In this document: positions 62,708-64,000 of the stretch, piece by piece
Position numbering within the stretch: the stretch's first letter is position 1
Layout: each line of letters begins with the position of its first letter
Assembly (NCBI GenBank): GCA_902363445.1
Contig: CABJAB010000003.1
Location: 186,001 to 250,000 of the forward strand
Length of the DNA stretch: 64,000 nucleotides
Direction of reading: 5' to 3'
Source of the DNA: Lachnospiraceae bacterium
GTDB taxonomy: Bacteria > Bacillota > Clostridia > Lachnospirales > Lachnospiraceae
The notes under the pieces: model-generated
What the model saw: only the letters and a program-made list of their open reading frames with translations
Databases searched by the model: none
What the model was told of the DNA's origin: nothing
Program-made: the position numbers and the translations under genes

Positions 62708-64000
62708 CTATTTTCCACCAAACTCTTTTGCCAGGATGACTTCCTGAGTTGCCACACCACTCTGAATCTCCTCACGGCTTACTTCACCATTCAGCTTGCC
62801 TTCATGGTAAATCAGCACCCTGTCACTCATACCCATGACTTCCGGAAGCTCGGAGGAAATCATGATGATCGCCATTCCCTTTGCCGCGAACTCGCACATT
62901 AACGTATGAATTTCCGATTTCGCGCCTACGTCTACGCCTCGGGTGGGTTCATCCAGGATAAGGACCTTCGGATTCGCCATGACCCATTTTGCGATTACGA
63001 CCTTCTGCTGATTGCCGCCGGAAAGGGAAAACGCGTTATGTTCAATGCTGGCCGCTTTAACCGTCAGTTTCTTCGCGACCTCGGCGCATTCTTTTTTCTC
63101 CCGCCTCTGGTTGATCAGAAGACCGCTCTGTTTTTCAGGAAGATTCGGAAGAGAGATATTCTCTCTGATGGAACGGAACAGGCAAAGACCATAGTTCTTT
63201 CTGTCTTCATTCACCATACAAATTCCCTTTTTAATCGCAGATCTGGGACTTTTGATGGTGATCTCTTCTCCGTTCAAATATATTTTGCCGCTTTTCAGCT
63301 TATCCAGGCCAAAAATCGCCCTCATGGTCTCACTTCGTCCGGAACCTACCAGCCCGGTCAGACCCAGGATCTCTCCCTTATGTACCTCGAAGCTGATGTC
63401 CTCAAAGCCATCTCCGCTCAGGCCCTCTACTTTAAATACCGTTTCACCGATCTTACAGTCAACCTTCGGGAATACGTTCTTTACTTCCCGGCCGACCATC
63501 ATGGAAATCAGCTCATCCTTCGTGACGCCGTCCATGGAACGGTCGCCCACATAAGTGCCGTCTCGGAATACGGCCACGCTGTCGCAGATCTCAAAAATCT
63601 CGTCCATACGGTGCGAGATATAAATGATCGCCACGCCTTTTTTCTTCAGATCACGGATCACCCGGAACAGATGGTTGGTCTCCTCACTGTCCAGAGAGGA
63701 GGTAGGCTCATCCATGATGATCATGCGCGCATCACAGGAAACGGCTTTAATGATCTCTATCATCTGCATCTGAGCCAAAGTAAGCTTCCCCATTACAGTC
63801 GTTGCGGGATAAGGGAAATCAAACTGGTCCAGAATTTCCTGGGCTCTCTTATTCTGCAGCTTCTTATTCAGGAAAATGCCCCCGTGTACGTCCTCCCTGT
63901 TCAGGAAGATACTCTCCGCAATGGTCAGATGCGGTTCGGGATTCAGCTCCTGGTGAATCATGGAAATACCTGCGCGCATGGCATCTACGGGCCCTTTCGC
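62708..64000 (-). CDS. Ribose-type ABC importer ATPase with two nucleotide domains, N-terminus outside window
   Basis: RbsA/MglA-type tandem ATPase. The reading frame is open to the window edge (AKGPVDAMRAGISMIHQELN), so about 60-70 N-terminal residues with the first Walker A are missing. First domain: degenerate signature LTLAQMQM, Walker B MIIMDEPTSSLD. Second domain: Walker A-like GLVGSGRSET, signature LSGGNQQKVVIAKWVM, Walker B VLILDEPTRGVDVGAK. This matches the family, in which one site is catalytically weak. It is the first visible gene of the importer operon. Confidence 0.95.
   Translation of the reverse strand, partial: AKGPVDAMRAGISMIHQELNPEPHLTIAESIFLNREDVHGGIFLNKKLQNKRAQEILDQFDFPYPATTVMGKLTLAQMQMIEIIKAVSCDARMIIMDEPTSSLDSEETNHLFRVIRDLKKKGVAIIYISHRMDEIFEICDSVAVFRDGTYVGDRSMDGVTKDELISMMVGREVKNVFPKVDCKIGETVFKVEGLSGDGFEDISFEVHKGEILGLTGLVGSGRSETMRAIFGLDKLKSGKIYLNGEEITIKSPRSAIKKGICMVNEDRKNYGLCLFRSIRENISLPNLPEKQSGLLINQRREKKECAEVAKKLTVKAASIEHNAFSLSGGNQQKVVIAKWVMANPKVLILDEPTRGVDVGAKSEIHTLMCEFAAKGMAIIMISSELPEVMGMSDRVLIYHEGKLNGEVSREEIQSGVATQEVILAKEFGGK

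Overview
The window looks like a piece of chromosome from a spore-forming, anaerobic Firmicute of the Lachnospiraceae / Clostridium cluster XIVa type. Pointers seen directly are spoVA, spoIIA and sigF genes, a SCIFF peptide with its radical-SAM maturase beside secDF, two T-box leaders, a ZTP (pfl) riboswitch, Gram-positive ribosome binding sites, GTG/TTG starts and a lipoprotein with a threonine/lysine/alanine linker. No tRNA, rRNA, CRISPR array or phage gene was seen.

Layout. (1) 1-13.4 kb: a sporulation neighbourhood that has been rearranged. spoVAD (cut by the window edge) and spoIIAA-spoIIAB-sigF lie on the minus strand. Between them, spoVAA-spoVAB-spoVAC sit on the plus strand next to a roughly 8 kb minus-strand catabolic island: three short-chain dehydrogenases, an MFS carrier, a GcvT/LigM-type folate enzyme, an unrecognised cysteine-rich protein and a PucR-type regulator. 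Both spoVA pieces have their own sigma-G-like promoter. (2) 13.5-22.4 kb: TPR protein, folC, a MATE pump with a divergent LysR regulator and a 23-bp palindromic operator, then valS behind a T-box leader. (3) 22.4-31.9 kb: an SPFH / ABC exporter / ribbon-helix-helix / DUF1648 module, a GntR-ABC module, a second MATE pump and an alpha/beta hydrolase. (4) 32-39.7 kb: rpoB-rpoC without flanking ribosomal-protein genes. (5) 39.9-50.9 kb: a third MATE pump, a formate/nitrite channel under a ZTP riboswitch, the scfA-scfB-secDF-tgt-yajC cluster, a CNNM transporter and small membrane proteins. (6) 51-55.3 kb: gatCAB behind an Asn-type T-box. (7) 55.6-64 kb: a rare-sugar operon (cupin isomerase, ketose 3-epimerase, LacB/RpiB-type isomerase, DhaK, DhaL) beside an oppositely oriented ribose-type ABC importer.

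A dispersed MITE-like repeat of about 195-220 bp with imperfect terminal inverted repeats occurs three times (7.5, 21.8 and 29.1 kb). One copy lies between the valS T-box terminator and the valS start codon.

The strongest candidates for something not yet described are the SDR/MFS/folate-enzyme island, the sugar operon (which would fit tetrulose or apiose-like substrates), the repeat family, and the SPFH-ABC-RHH-DUF1648 module with a helically phased operator. All family assignments come from motif recognition by eye; no database search was run.
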